Source: Ceratopteris richardii
Lineage: Eukaryota > Streptophyta > Polypodiopsida > Polypodiales > Pteridaceae
Direction: 5' to 3'
Length of the DNA: 64,000 nucleotides
Assembly: GCA_020310875.1 (NCBI GenBank)
Contig: CM035407.1
Span: 198,128,997 to 198,192,996, forward strand
The position numbers were made by a program, and so were the translations under genes. Positions 62,769-64,000 of the stretch are shown piece by piece. Each line of letters opens with the position of its first letter. Position 1 is the first letter of the stretch. Below the pieces are notes generated by a model that was not told the DNA's origin, searched no databases, and was given only the letters and a program-made list of their open reading frames with translations.

Positions 62769-62933
62769 AGCATGCATCTTCATCATGTATAAGTGTATAT
62801 GTGCATATCAATAAGTGTGAGTATCCTAACTAATGAAAATAACACAATTCAAATGATATACAAAGAATGGAAATTGTGCTTACAATAGTTCGCCAAATTT
62901 TTTGCTTGGTTAGCTTCTTGAATAACCTACAAT

Positions 62934-63015
62934 AAAGAGAGAGAGAGAGAGAGACAGAGATAATTCAAAGAGACAAAGAGGGAGAAAGAGAGAAATAGAG
63001 ATAGAGAGAGACAAT
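62934..63015 (+). repeat. (GA)n-rich imperfect microsatellite
   Basis: GAGAGA runs with short interruptions, lying upstream of a CACTA end as CT runs do at 9759 and 16109. Confidence 0.85.
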
Positions 63016-63159
63016 AAGATAGAGATTAGACAAAACAACAATTCTGCAAGCGATTGTTTCAGCTCGTAAGTACAGCACAATTGCAAATGTTGGAGAGCTC
63101 TTCGATCAGATGTGTGAAGATGCCGATCGAAATCCTCCAACGTTTTAATTTTTTCGTCA

Positions 63160-63474
63160 AAAAGCCGTCGTCTAAGCTATGGTAAGGCATCGTAAAAAGC
63201 ACTTCAATTGGTGTTGCATAAGTGACGTTATTTACCATCGCTTATGCAATGCAAAATAGCATCGCTTATGCGACACTTTTTTAAATGGTGGCTTTAGCGA
63301 CGCTCACTACGAGCGTCGCACATCTCGTCGTGCCACACATAGATAAAAACATTGTTTTGCTTGTTGTTTAACCAATGGTCCATGCTCAATGCTTCTTGCG
63401 ATGCTTTTTGCAATTTTGTAGCGATGAAATTGTGTCGCCTTAACTGTGGCTATGTGCCCGTATTCCTTCTAGTA
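63160..63474 (+). mobile_element. CACTA transposon, degraded 3' terminal fragment
   Basis: Subterminal words such as CATCGCTTATGCGAC and GCATAAGTGACG recur as in 9821-10150. The end reads TATTCCTTCTAGTA, close to TATTTCTTGTAGTG. It is the third member of this family in the window and the most decayed. Confidence 0.6.
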
Positions 63475-63499
63475 GGAGGAGCATTACGAAAAAAATCAA

Positions 63500-64000
63500 A
63501 TACTACCAATTGATTTTTTTATTCCTATTCTTTAAGTATCCAAGAAATATGAATGGATAGGACATGAAATTTCTAATCCATTAGATCAGATTGAACAATT
63601 GCATGAAACTAGGTTATATGTAGTAGCAGGCATTTATGCTGCTAAGAGAAGGCAAAGGCATACTATGATGCTCACATAAAAGATAAAGGTCTTATAGTTG
63701 CAATCTTAGTACTAGTATACAACCTAAAGCAACATGGAAAAAAACTCCAACAATGAGGATATGGACCCTTAATAATTAATCATGTTTCCTTTGGTGGAGC
63801 TATTAACTTAGTTACACTAGATGGAGACATATTGCATAACTACATAAGTGGATACTGAGTGAAAAGTTATATGGAGCCAATCATGGAACAAATGTTAATT
63901 AGACTAATAGGAGCTCACAATCGTAAAAAGGAAGAGGAGAGAATTTGGGAAGAAGCTAGACACAAAGCCCTAGAGAGAATCATGAAATGAAAGGAATGGA
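63500..64000 (+). mobile_element. Ty3/gypsy integrase C-terminal region, plus strand, cut by the right edge
   Basis: The plus strand reads RLYVVAGIYAAKRRQRH near 63620-63660 and then, in other parts, YGPLIINHVSFGGAINLVTL near 63760-63815. This is the usual order of the gypsy integrase tail: a helix followed by an SH3-like fold. A charged tail (RKKEEERIWEEARHKALERI) follows at about 63920-63985. It is broken. It cannot belong to G2, which lies on the other strand. Confidence 0.5.

Overview
The window looks like intergenic or intronic DNA from a land plant with a large, repeat-rich nuclear genome. The basis is Ty1/copia and Ty3/gypsy retrotransposons with plant-type primer sites, CACTA (En/Spm-type) DNA transposon ends, long microsatellites, and one exon that resembles the largest subunit of the plant-only RNA polymerases IV/V. 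The base composition is AT-rich. I cannot name the species or clade from the sequence. There are no bacterial-style operons, rRNA or tRNA genes, or CRISPR arrays.

Layout, left to right. Positions 1-7706 hold a minus-strand Ty3/gypsy element (G1): pol runs off the left edge, then gag, a 5' leader full of CGATAC repeats, a primer site matching the 3' end of tRNA-Asp, and the 5' LTR. Next comes a single Pol IV/V-like exon (8217-8624, minus). From 8555 to about 19468 the sequence is a large direct tandem duplication: copy A is 8555-14883 and copy B is 14884-19460, with the same 8 bases at all three edges. Each copy contains a TG-rich array, a CACTA 3' end, a CACTA-like element whose right half is a kilobase-scale 18-bp satellite (TGCATATGCATGTGTGTA), and the start of a copia LTR. 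Copy B runs into the full minus-strand copia element C1 (18826-24878).

Positions 24990-25460 are a gypsy RNase H scrap. Positions 25480-26500 are a decayed coiled-coil reading frame that I do not recognise. From 27947 to about 45022 there is a three-level nest: C2 (plus strand) was invaded by C3 (31906-43292, minus, target repeat TTAAG), and C3 was invaded by C4 (34373-40334, minus, target repeat CTTTT). LTR divergence counted by eye falls in the same order (about 15%, 6%, 3%), so the insertion order is supported in two independent ways. After that come an old copia C5 (45846 to about 49640, minus), several long (TA)n tracts, a copia scrap C6, about 2.7 kb of mostly unassigned sequence, and a second, more decayed copy of the gypsy family (G2, about 55440-62540, minus) with a homologous leader array and primer site. 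The right edge has another CACTA end (63160-63474) and the end of a gypsy integrase on the plus strand.

The only piece that looks like host coding sequence is the Pol IV/V-like exon. Everything else is mobile DNA or simple repeats. The most unusual items are the satellite-ended CACTA-like element, the CGATAC leader arrays shared by G1 and G2, their three short-spaced zinc knuckles, and the microhomology-edged duplication.
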